From positions 62,001-126,000 of the forward strand of contig NZ_JACIEU010000017.1 in the NCBI RefSeq assembly GCF_014197035.1: DNA of 64,000 bases, read 5' to 3'. Positions 1-10,900 of the stretch are shown one piece after another. The DNA is from Sphingobium scionense (GTDB lineage Bacteria; Pseudomonadota; Alphaproteobacteria; Sphingomonadales; Sphingomonadaceae). A program made the translations under genes and the position numbers. A model generated the notes under the pieces. It made no database searches. It was not told the DNA's origin and was given only the letters and a program-made list of their open reading frames with translations. Each line of letters begins with the position of its first letter. The stretch's first letter is position 1.

Positions 1-112
1 GCTTGACCGCCCGGACCCGCGCCCGGCGCTTTTGTTCGGCAACGCAATCAGCACGGATCGCCTGGACCCAGCCCGCTAACCCGCGAACGCCGGCGACCGG
101 ACCCTCAGACAC
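1..112 (-). CDS. Partial CDS, 5' end only, unknown product
   Basis: An open frame starts at a GTG (112-110) and runs off the left edge without a stop. It reads MSEGPVAGVRGLAGWVQAIR and then continues with a basic, Arg/Lys-rich stretch. The GTG overlaps the stop of the preceding small gene by eight bases, the tight coupling seen elsewhere in this operon. The fragment is too short to assign a family. It is probably the next gene of the haemagglutinin operon; the alternative is chance openness in GC-rich DNA. Confidence 0.45.
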   Translation of the reverse strand, partial: MSEGPVAGVRGLAGWVQAIRADCVAEQKRRARVRAVK

Positions 113-311
113 CGGCGCCTCCGCCGGCGATGATGCGCGGCCGCCAGTCCCGGCTACCCCGAGGGATGCAGGCGCCGGGGATGGCGTTCATGTAGGAATC
201 GACCATGGCCTCCGCCTCGCGGTAGAGGATTGCGATCGCGCCAAGGGCCAACAGGCTGGTGATGAGAACCCCCAGCATGAAGGCCGCAAGGGCAATCAGG
301 ATCGTCCCCAT
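105..311 (-). CDS. Small membrane protein of unknown function (68 aa)
   Basis: The protein opens directly with a hydrophobic segment (about residues 3-30, rich in Ile, Leu and Ala), followed by a short polar region and a Gly/Ala-rich tail. This suggests a single-pass inner-membrane protein or an uncleaved signal anchor. It lies 21 bases after the OmpH-like gene on the same strand, and its stop overlaps the likely GTG of a further partial gene, so it belongs to the haemagglutinin operon. I recognise no family. A role in envelope assembly is inferred from position only. Confidence 0.6.
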   Translation of the reverse strand: MGTILIALAAFMLGVLITSLLALGAIAILYREAEAMVDSYMNAIPGACIPRGSRDWRPRIIAGGGAGV

Positions 312-332
312 GGTCGCTTCCCTCTTTCCGGC

Positions 333-971
333 CTATCGCTGCGCTGGCGCCTGGACGGCTGGCTGTTGCTGCGGCAGGCGCTCGCGTTCGAAGCTGATGG
401 TCTGGATGCGGGCATCCAGCGCGCGCACGACGTCCGCTGTCAGATCGTTGGCGAAATTGCCGCCGAGCGCCGCGCCGCGATCGAACAGCAGGCCGCAATT
501 CTTGGCTTGATAGACCTGGGCAATGACCGGCTGCGCTTCGGTCGCGATGCGCTCCAGCGCCTTGGCGCGGGTCGCGTCGATCTCACGGCTGGAATGGGCG
601 GCCTGCGTTTGCAGCGCCTGCCAGTTGCGCGCCAAGGTTTCGCGGCGCTGACGGTTGGCCGCATTGTCGGGCTGACCTTCGAGTGCGCGTGCTTCGGTTT
701 CCAGAGCCGGGCGCTGCCCGTCGATTTCGGCCTGAGCGGCGCGGGTCAGCTCGGCCAGACGCGCAGACGCGGCCTTGCCGACAGCGGCATTGGCGAAGAT
801 GGCTTCGCGCGAGAGCAGGCAGACACCGGGCACGACTGGGCCGCCAAGGGGCTGCGCGGCTGGGGCAGCGGCAGGTGCCTGTCCGCCACCGACCGTCTGC
901 GCCCAGGCAGAGGCGCCTGTGAAGGCGGAAGCGAGAATAAGGGCGGAGAGGAGAAGAGGACGGCTGTTCAT
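333..971 (-). CDS. OmpH/Skp-like periplasmic protein
   Basis: The 212-residue protein has a cleavable signal peptide (basic start MNSRP, hydrophobic core, cleavage near residue 25 after ASAWA). An Ala/Pro/Gln linker follows, then a long Ala/Glu/Arg-rich helical part (about residues 60-200) with a pattern like OmpH/Skp chaperones, which hold unfolded outer-membrane and secreted proteins in the periplasm. A Cys pair sits near residues 51 and 158. Its ATG overlaps the SapC stop as ATGA, so translation is coupled. In context it may chaperone the giant haemagglutinin or its pore; that role is inference. Skp is usually shorter, about 160 residues. Confidence 0.75.
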   Translation of the reverse strand: MNSRPLLLSALILASAFTGASAWAQTVGGGQAPAAAPAAQPLGGPVVPGVCLLSREAIFANAAVGKAASARLAELTRAAQAEIDGQRPALETEARALEGQPDNAANRQRRETLARNWQALQTQAAHSSREIDATRAKALERIATEAQPVIAQVYQAKNCGLLFDRGAALGGNFANDLTADVVRALDARIQTISFERERLPQQQPAVQAPAQR

Positions 972-1813
972 GATACGACTTTCCTGGACTTGTTGGACTT
1001 TGCCGGGGCGTCGGCCTCGGCAGTAGCGGGTTCGTTCGAAGCACCTGACGATGACGGTTCCGCGACGAGACGCAGCGCCTGCCGATCGACCAGCGCGCGG
1101 AAGCGGTCGAGCGAGGCCAGGTGATGATGCACGAGCGCAAGCAGGCCTTGCTTGTGCCAGGCAACGACCGTCTCATCATCGAGGCCTGCAAATTTCTGAG
1201 CGTCGACGATCAGGAAGTTATTGAGACCCAGCTTGCGGCCATCGGGCAGGGTCGCATCCGCCCGCCGGTCGACCAGCAGATCCTTTTCCTTCAGCGCATC
1301 CGTGAACAGCTTGGTCAGTTCCGCTTCCCGGCCGAACGCTGTGCAGAACTCCAGCGCCTGCTGCGTCAACGCGGAGGGCTTGCCGTCCTCGAACAGCGCC
1401 GTACCTTCAGTCCCGCCCTGGACGACCCGATCCGAACCGCTGTCGATCGACAGGGCAAAGCCGTCGGGCTCCTCGGTCCTGACGAAGGTGAAGGGATATC
1501 GGCGGACATAAGCGGGGATGTAGCAATCGCTCGCCCAGCGGCCGTCCTCGACGAAGAGATTGGTCGGCTCCAGGCCCAGCACGACGATCGGCTGCGCGGT
1601 GTCGCCGGCGAATAGGACCGGATAGCTACGTGCCGCCGCAACGATTTCGCTCGCCACGATCGGCAGGAATGGCGTTTCGGCCGCGAAGGACACATCGCCG
1701 GCCTTCAGGCGCCAGTCAGCGTGAACGGTCGAATGGAGCGGCTGCAAGGCCTTGTAGAAGAGCGGAAGCATGGGGGCAGCGGTCGAGGCCGCAGCATTGG
1801 CGTTGTCTGCCAT
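968..1813 (-). CDS. SapC family protein
   Basis: This 281-residue protein matches the SapC family, first described beside Campylobacter S-layer transport genes and common in sphingomonads. Features seen are the Leu-rich N-terminal part with FYKALQPLHS, the central segments IVASEIVAAARSYPVLF and YIPAYVRRYPF, a GFALSIDSGSDRV stretch and a helical C-terminal third ending in a polar Ala/Ser/Lys-rich tail. There is no obvious signal peptide. It follows the haemagglutinin after a 98-base gap with a strong hairpin and overlaps the OmpH-like gene by four bases. Its biochemical activity is unknown; a part in surface-layer or adhesin handling is inferred from the neighbours. Confidence 0.85.
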   Translation of the reverse strand: MADNANAAASTAAPMLPLFYKALQPLHSTVHADWRLKAGDVSFAAETPFLPIVASEIVAAARSYPVLFAGDTAQPIVVLGLEPTNLFVEDGRWASDCYIPAYVRRYPFTFVRTEEPDGFALSIDSGSDRVVQGGTEGTALFEDGKPSALTQQALEFCTAFGREAELTKLFTDALKEKDLLVDRRADATLPDGRKLGLNNFLIVDAQKFAGLDDETVVAWHKQGLLALVHHHLASLDRFRALVDRQALRLVAEPSSSGASNEPATAEADAPAKSNKSRKVVS

Positions 1814-1840
1814 GATTAAACAATCTCCGAATGAGGTAGT

Positions 1841-1874
1841 CCGGGACGGCGGCAGTGGACTGCCGCCGTCCCGG
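1841..1874 (-). terminator. Strong intercistronic hairpin between haemagglutinin and sapC
   Basis: A perfect 15-bp stem (CCGGGACGGCGGCAG paired with CTGCCGCCGTCCCGG) closes a four-base loop. It lies in the only sizeable gap of the distal operon, just after the haemagglutinin stop. No run of T follows on the leftward strand, so it may be a partial terminator or a 3'-end stabiliser that lowers expression of sapC and later genes relative to the adhesin. Confidence 0.75.
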
Positions 1875-1911
1875 TGGGAGCGGGCCGACCATTCGGCCCA
1901 AACTGTTCGGC

Positions 1912-4900
1912 TTACTCGCCGAAGCCGAGGAAGCGGACGTTCAGGATCGTCGGGATCTCGGTCCGAACCTGCGGCCGCGCCCGCTCGGCCAGCTCCGCCG
2001 CCTGATTGGCGACGGCGCTGGAGGCCGAGGAGGCCGAGGTGAGCGCGCCGGTATTGACCGCCGCGACCACCGGGATGCCGGCGGCTTCGCCCTGCACCTT
2101 GATGTTGGCGGCGTTGAGCACCTGGAGCGCGGCGAGGTTGATGTTCCCCGACACGCGGATGCCCGCTTCGCCCGCATCGATCGTGCCCAAAGGCGCGATC
2201 AGGTCGATGTCACCGGCCGGCACCTCGGGAATCGGGTTCAGCGTGGCGATGCCCGCGCCGGACGAGGGCACCTGCGGGGCGAGGCGAACATTGCCATAGG
2301 CGTCATATGTGCGAAGTGGCGGGGTATACAGCACCGTGGTGTTCGCCCCGCGTCCGGCGTTGATGTCGCCCTCCTCGGACCAGCCGAGGATGCTGCCGCC
2401 ATAGGTGGTCATGATGCGTGAGAGACCGAGCAGGAGCGATTGTTCGCTGAAGATGCGGATATCGCCACTGCCCTGCGTCATGACGCCGGCGGTCTTCTGG
2501 TCCTCGTCGGTCATCACATTCTGAACGCCGACGACGATCTGGCCGCCGGGCGCCATCATTTCGATGTCGCCGCCGAAGTTGGTGCGAACGCCCGAGCCGC
2601 GATACATGATGATATCGCCGCTGCGGTCGATGACATTGCCGTCTGCATCCTTGTCCGGGAACAAGGTAGCGACCGCGAGACGCCCGCGAAGATAGGAACC
2701 GAGGCGCGGGCCATCGGCGTCGTTATATTCGCGTCCGCCTTCACGCAGTTCCGAGAAATAGACCTGCCGCAGGAAGATGCGCTGTTGCTCCGGTGAGAGA
2801 CCGTCGAACCGCTCCTGCACCTGTGTCAGTAAGCCGGACTGCGCTTCATTCAGCGACGCTGCGCCATCGGCATAGCCATAGTCGAACATATCGGTCGAGC
2901 GCAGCAGGGCCGAGAGATTGCCCTGGTTGGTCGCCGCATCCTTGAAGCCCAGGGCCGAAAGGCGCTCCCCGAGCTGTGCGGCGGGAAGCTTCACGCCATT
3001 CGCGTCGACCAGCCCATTAGCGGAGACGAATTCGGCAAATGAACCCTCAGCGACGTAGCCGTAACGGTCGAACAGCCAGGCGGCGAGTTCGGCGTCATAG
3101 ACCTTCACCAACTTGCCGACGCTCTCGACAATGCCCTCGTCGGTCACGCCATTCTGTTCGCCCAGAGGACGCGCCGGATCGGCCAGCCGAGACGGATCGA
3201 GATAGAAGTCCCGCACCGCATCCCAGTTCACGCCGGTCATGCCCGCTATCAACGCGATCGAGGCGCCATCGGACGTATCATCGGCCCGGATCGGCCCGAT
3301 CGAGGTGAAGGAACCCCGATCCTCCTGGAGGATGTTGCGCCCCGCTGTGACCTCAAGCGTCCCCGGACCGGCAATGTCGAAGTTGCTGTAGATGATGTCC
3401 CGACCGGCCGAAATCACCGAAACATCAGTATCGTTGCTGTGGACGATGAGATTGGATGCGCCCACGGTGCCGCTTGCAACGATGTCACGCCCAGCAGTCA
3501 TGCGCAGCGGGCCTCCGCCGACATACCAGTCCAACAAGGTGCGCCCACTTCCCGAATTAAAGCTGAGCATTTCACCACTGCCCAGGCCGACGATATCGCC
3601 CCCGACAGCATAGATTCGCACAGGAAGTCGATCAGCCCAGTTCGACGACGAGACGGCAGCTGAGTTGGGTCCGAAGGCGAAGAGCGAATATGTATCGTTC
3701 CACGTCTTGAGTTCGCCATTGTTGGTTGCGTCGATTGCCGAACCATCGAGCGAGAGGTTCATGGCGCGTTCGCTGTACCGGCCATCTTCGCGTCCGACAA
3801 ATGCCGGGTTAAATGGTGTCGGCAGGAGCGTGTCGGTGAAAGACACGCTGATTACATGGCGCGACGCGAGGTTTGAGGAACGTGTCAGATCGCCACCATA
3901 AATGGACCCTGCTGCCAACAATGAGAGTTCGCCGGAAGGCGAGGGCGAGAGGCGGTCGCGGGTCACGAGATCATTCGTCATGCCTGCCGATGCGCCGAAA
4001 TAGAGATCTCCGCCCATCGCCGTGACCCGCAGAATCGCCGGCCAGGTGTCGGCAATGTCGGCCGCGGCGATCAGTGTCTGGCTCGTTTCGATCCCATGCT
4101 TGCCCGGCGCGATGTCTCCGCCTGCCGACTGTAGATTGATGGCAGTGTGATCGGTCCAGAGGCTGAACCAGCTGTTGCCGCCGCCCCCATAGTTGACCCC
4201 ATTCACCGTGAAGGGCTGCGTATTGAGACCGATGCTGCGTGTGGCGTCGCCTGCGCCGGCAATCACCTGGTCGCCAAGGGTCCGCACCGTAAAGACTGAA
4301 TCGCCCGGCACCAGTGTGACACCCGATAGCGCCTCCGCCTTCGTGGTCTCGAACGGATCGGTGCCGCGCGGATCGAGCGGATTAGGAAGAGACATTGAGC
4401 GATAGCCGGCCTGTACGGCGCCGATCGAATCGGCATCAACACTGGTCGATCCCCGCAGGTTGACAATGCTGCCACCGAGGCTGGCTTTGGCATTGGCGGC
4501 ATCACCTTCGACATAAGGATTGAGCGCCCCGCCGATCCTTATGACCATGTCACCGCCCCCGGTGAGCCTCAGCGTGCCGTCCGCTGCCACACGACCGGTC
4601 GAACCAACAGCCAGAACAAGGCCTTCGCTACGACTATCACCATAGTTAAATGAAGTGTTTTCACCGCCACGCTTGGCCGTGCGGCCCGCATCTCCGCCAA
4701 TACGAACTGTCAGATTGCCTCCGCCAAGCGTGCCGAAGCCGGTAAAGCCGGTTATTGCCGGGTTCGCAATGCTGCTGCCATTTGCCGAGGAAACATAGGT
4801 GCCGAAGTTGATCCACCATGCCGTCGGGATCTTTTCATCCGTGACGGCGCCACCCGAACCCTGCCGCCACAACCAGTTGCCGGCGACCGCACTCGATTGA

Positions 4901-7900
4901 TAGCTCTGCCCGTTCTCCAGCATGCGGAAACCCAGGATATCACCGACTAGATCGCCGCCGGCCGTGATCGCCAGATTGCCCCCACCGTCAGGATACCAGG
5001 CATGATAACTGGCAAGGGTGGCCGAATAATCTGTATCGCCGCCAAGCACCACGCCAGTTGGCAAGGTTCCACGCCGAAGGTCGTAGCCATCGCCCGGATC
5101 GGTCGCCGTGCCGGCAGTATAGATTCCATAGAGCGAGGACATGCGGATGTCCCCCGCCGCCGTCAGCGACAGATCGCCCGTACCCGTTCGGATCACGCTG
5201 ATACCCGGCGCGACATAATCATATCCCGTCCAAACCTTCGGCCCACCGCCTTCCTGAACGAGGCACAAATCAGGGAAGGGAGCGCACCAGGCTGCTTGTT
5301 CATCTTCTGACACGGGCTCGCCCGCAGGCATTCCCAGCCAGTTGTCAGGCGCCCAGACAATCTGGTCGCCGCCTGTCTGTTTCACGGCGCACAATGTCGA
5401 ATCATATTCGCACCATGACGCTTCCTCTTCCGAAACCGGCGTGCCGGGCTCATAGCCTAGCCAGTTGCCGTCCGCCCAGACGAGTATCTCGCCACCGACT
5501 TCCTGCATGGCGCACAATGTCGAGTCATACTCGCACCATGATGCCTCCTCTTCCGAAACCGGCGTGCCCGGTTCGTAGCCCAGCCAGTTACCTTCTGCCC
5601 ATACGAGTATCTCGCTGCCCGTGCTACTGAACGTCGGCGTACCACTATAGTGGGTGTCTGCCAGCCGAATCGTCCCGACCGAGGCCGGATCGAGCGCCTT
5701 GCGATCAGCCGAGGCGACATCTGCCCCAGCAACGAGTTGGAAGCTCCAGCTGCTGGTGCCCGAAGCCAGCATCGGGGCCACGGCCCAATTGCGATTGATG
5801 AATCCCTGATCGGATGGACGGAGGTTGATACCAAGATCATCGACAAGTTGAACGTCCGTCATTGACGGGATGAGGGCCCCACGTGGCAAAGTGATCCGTT
5901 CGTTCGTCACCATTTCGACCGGCAAGGGCGCGCCCTTGGGCCAGATCAAGGCATCCACCGCTGCGCTGCTGGAGAGCGCAGTGCCCGCGCCCAGCTTCAT
6001 CCCCGGCGTCAACGTCACCATATTGTCGAGCACCATCCCCGCAGAATAAGCCACCGATCCATCGGCATTATAGATGTTGGCGGATAGGGCAGATCCGGCC
6101 CCGAGCGTGAGCTGTCCAGTCAGCGCCACGTCGACCGGCAGCACCGTGCCGGCGGGAAGAGTGAGAGCGCCAACGGGCACGTCATAATTCAGCGTCGCTT
6201 CCCGCGGGAAAGTCGTTCCCGTATCCAGCACGACACCGTCGATCGGAATGATGATATCCCCACCAAAGGGAGTGAGGCCGCCGACGAGTCCGTTAGGACC
6301 TTTGGTTTCCGTGAGCACCCATCCATCGTCATCAGCCGTGGCGGCGGGTGGCGCGAAACCGTCAGTGATGCTGCCTAGGATGTTGAGGTCGCCGGCGGCC
6401 CGCAGCACCAGTACGCCCGGCTCGCCGAAACCGCGCAGCGCCGGATCGATCCGGTTGGCTTCCGGTCCGTAACGATAGCCCGACATATCGAGGTCGCCGA
6501 GCACCGTCAGCGTTCCTGAAGGATTGACCGCTGCATTGCTCACGATCTCAACACCAGGGCGCAGATGATATTGTCCCAGCCCCGCCAGGCGAGCGGAAAG
6601 CGCTGCATTGCCCAACGCCAAATTGATGAAGGTGGTGCTGTCGAGGTCAATCCGGTCGAGATAAGCCTGGGTGACAAGCTGGGGCCGTTCGCCGGAAACG
6701 TCCGGCAGATCGGCCAGCGGCGCATCGTCATAAGTGCGGAAGGCATTGACGGCGATCGACTTGGCGCCTTGGATGTCTACCATGCCGCCCACGTCTATTG
6801 CGACGTCGTCCGTTGCCGTGCGCTGCGCGTTCAAGTCGAGCGAGCCCCGTGCTGCGCCATCGTTCTGGCCAGGCACATCGGTACCGGCACGCAGGTCAAT
6901 CCGCGCGCTGTCGCCGAGGACCAGCGTACCCGCCGTGCTGGAGAGATCGACAACCGCGCGGTTGGGGCTATCGATAATCTGACCATAGCTATCTACGCGA
7001 AGACCCGTGCCATGGGCATCGAGCGCGCCGTTGACGACGAGATCGCCAATGGCCGCAAGACGGATTGCGCCGACCCCCTGACCGCTGGCATCAATCGTCC
7101 CCTCGATGGTAAGGCTGCCACCATCGAGCACAATCTGAACATCTTGCGCCTTCACGCCGTCACCCACGGTGAGGTCACCTTGTCGGATGCGAAAGCGCCT
7201 TGCTCCGAAAACCTCGCCTGCGTTAAGCTGGGTGTTTAGCTCTCCGAAATCCGCAAGGGACTGCGCCTGGACCGCCAACTCCGCTCCGTTGTAGGCGATT
7301 TCGGAGCCTCCGGCATCGGCCCTGCCCGTAGCGGAACCGAGAATCGTACTCGCCAGATCGACATGTCCGGCACCTGTGCCAAGTGCGGTGACACTTATCG
7401 TGCCCGCGCGATTGTTGACGGCGGACAGGTCAATGATCGAACCGGCGCTGGCAGAGATATTGCCGCCCGTGCTTTCCATCAGAAGATCGCCGCCCCAACT
7501 ATACTGCGTGACGTCAACCATCTCGACCGCTCGACCCGAAAGATCGATGCGAGCCAGGTCGCCGAGCACGAGGTCGCCGCTTGCCGACAGCGTGAGCTTT
7601 CCCGATGGCAGGATCACCGCGCTGTCAATCGAAAGGTTGCGACCGTAAATCGCCAGCTGCGCCCCCAGCGCATCGCTGGCGACCTCACCCGCCACGCCCT
7701 CCGGCGCCATCACGCTCACGTCGCCGCCTGCCCTCACGGTGAGCATCGATCCGGCTTCCCCGGTCAGCACAGGAGCAGTGACGACAAGGTTGCCGCCCTG
7801 ATAATCCCAGCCCTTACCGGTCACATAGTCGCCGCGTGTTTCATAGACCGAAAGCATGCTTTTGCCGCTGCTGACAATACGCTCGGCTGCTGTGAGGTTG

Positions 7901-10900
7901 ACTTGCCCGAAGCCGAGCACAAGCCGCTCATCGATACCCGTGGAAGATTGGGTGTTCGCCCCATGACCGAAGAGGATCGAGTTCGCCCGGATATCAAGCA
8001 TGCCCTTACCCAGCAGACCGGCGACCGGAGCGCCTGCCTCACCGTCCGTGCCGGTCCAGATGAATTCGCCCGCGTGGATCGTCGCGACATCGCTATCGGC
8101 GCCATAACCAAAGATAGCAGGCGTGCCGAACACGAGTTGATCGAGCGACGAGGCATCAAGGTCAACCGCGCCATAGACATTGACCGCTCTTGTTGCATTG
8201 AGCTCCAGCATCTCGACCGCCGGCGCGTGCGTCGCGTTATTCCCCGCCAGGATCTCGGCAAGGCGGGTCTGGTTGAGTTCCAGCCCATCCGGCAACTGTC
8301 CGCTTGCCTCGGCTGCCGCCAGCGCCGCACTCTCTCCCAGATTTACCGAGGATACGCCCAGTACCAGCCTGCGCGTACCATATGCCACCTTCTTCTCGAT
8401 GGTGAGCACGCGATTGGTCGCAAGAGCGATGGTCCCTTCGGACAGGAGTTGCGTCGTCCGGTCGCAAGCATCGGTCACGCATGCTCCAACATTAACGTAG
8501 AGGCCATCGGGAGAATTGGGATTTTCTTCCTGAAGGAACAGATTGAACCACCCGTTGGAGAGGGCCAGCACGCCGAGGCCGCCGAAAATATAGCCGTCGT
8601 CGGAATCATAGCTGGATTCACCCATGCCAATGGTGCTGAGAGTGGCCCCTTCCTCGATCGTCAACGTGCCCCCGTCATTACCCATGGACTTTGAACCGGC
8701 CATAATAATGTCGGCGGCGGAGATCGCCGCGCCGCTGCGGATGGTTAGCGAACCCTCGCCATTCACAGTGACGTAGCGGCCGCTCTTGCCATACAGGCTG
8801 GACAGCGTGGCATTGAGGATGAGGCGCGGCGCTTCGAGCGCACTTAGCGCGCCCGCATCAACCGACGCGGAATCCAGCCCCGCCGATGCTTGCGCGCCGG
8901 TCGCCACGACCTCGCCGATGCCACGCACCTGCACCGCGCCAGCGTAGCCTTCGCTATCCTTCGCAGCCGCAAGATTCACGTCGCCCAGCACTCGCAGCGC
9001 CAAGCCGTCCGCGCTGTCGGTGCCGCGGGTGAACGCAAGATCCAATGTCCCGCCATCGGAAGTCATCATCGCGCGCGGCATGCCCAGTCGGGCGGCATCG
9101 GCCGCGACGAAGGCGTTGTAGCCCATCTCGTTGTAGCCGGAATGCGCGCGTACAGCGTCCGCGGAAGTCAATGTCACCCGTCTAGGCAGGGTATCCCGTA
9201 TCGCGGTATTGGCGATGCCGAGTGTACCCTGCGTCAGATAAGAGCCGTTGCCGATCGCATTGACACCCGAATAGCCGCTGGTCATTCCCGCACCGATCTC
9301 AACACGGAAGGCGCCTGGCAGCAGCGCGTAACTGGATGGCATCAGCGTGTATGTGCCGGCAGCGAGACCGGGTACGCTCTCAAGGATTGTGATCTGTTGC
9401 CCAACCACCGGATTCCCATACCCAGCATCGGGCGCGACGGGAGCGTAGGAAGACCTGCTTGAAGGAACTATCGCGTAAACGGCATTGCCACTCGCGCTCG
9501 CGCCATAGCCTGGGTTGGCATTGATCAGCGCGGTCTTGAGGATATCCACCGATCCGCCCCGTCCGCTCATGAAGCCGGCGCCGGCAAGATCCCCACCGCC
9601 CGAAAGATCGAGCAGCGCTCCGCTTTGCACATCGAGACGAGCGGACTTCACTTCGAGGCCATGACCCCAGTCCGTACCGCTGATGGCGGTGAGTGCAACG
9701 GGCGAACCATTGTAGTCATATTCGATGCCGTCGACAGTTCCGCCATAAGGCATCGTCAGTCCGGCGGCACTGATCGAGGTCTCACTGCCTGGAAGCAGGT
9801 TGACCAAGGACGTGACTTGTCTGTTGAAGGTCGAACCGATCGTAATCAATCCGAAGGGCGCGCGCACCACGCCGCCCTGATTGATGGTTTCGGCACCCAA
9901 GGCTAGCATGCCAAAAGCGGAATAGGGCATTTCGGCAATACTGTCGTCGTAGCGGAGGATCGTTAAACTGCTACCTGCCCGAAAAGCCTCACCCTCTCCC
10001 TGATAGCCACTCATGATTCTGCCGCCGACACCCGTTGCCGGATATATTTGCGCTGCTGTGAGGGTAATGTCGCCCGAGGAAGACAGTTCCGTAGTGGCAT
10101 TGGTCGGCAATCCGCGCCCCGGCGTGCCTGCAAGCATCCGCAGGTCGCCGCGGCTGGTGAGATCGATCTGCGCGAAGCCGCGCCGATCCAATATCTCACC
10201 GGTCGATTGATCGGCAGTGCGGGCGCCGAAGCCTACCCGATCGCGCACATCGATCAAATCGGCTACGACCGAGAACAGCGCGTTCGTTGGCGCCTGCGAT
10301 ATGCCGTCGCCCCAGTGAAGCGAAGGCATCTCATAATGCTCAGGACCTATGCGCGTCGTGCCGGCCAGGCGCAGGTAAGGAGTCGCAATGGATACCCGGC
10401 TATCCTCTGCGGCGGCGACCGTCAGCGCATATGTGCCCGCATAAAAACGAGCGCTCTGGCCCAACGAGAGTGTGACGCTACCGTCAAACGACAGCGCGCC
10501 GTTCACCAACAGCGAGACGTTGTCGAAACCGCCAGCCTCGATCCTGTCGGCTCCGAAATATCCGGTCCCCGCGACAAGGTCACCATGAACTCCATTGACG
10601 CCGAAACCTTCAGGAAGCAGGCTTTCGCCCTGCTCCTGCGACAGTATGAATTCACGCGGTCGGAGCAGGTCCGCATACGCTTCCCCCACACGATAGGCCG
10701 CCGATTCCAGCGCAAGGCCAAGCGTTCCGCCCGCAGCGCCTTTACCGCCGGCCTCGGCCTTCACAGTGCCGTCCAGATAGAGCCCGACATTGGATTTGGC
10801 GACAATCGTACCGCCGTCACTGACAACCTGCGTCGTAATAGAGGGCATACCCATCGTAGAAGGAAGGTCGAGTGTCGCCTGCGTACCGGAGGCATCGAGT

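Noticed and set aside
7363..8694. 443-codon rightward open frame opposite the haemagglutinin
   Set aside because: It is a shadow of the repetitive, GC-rich adhesin gene; composition is Arg/His-rich and no domain is recognisable.
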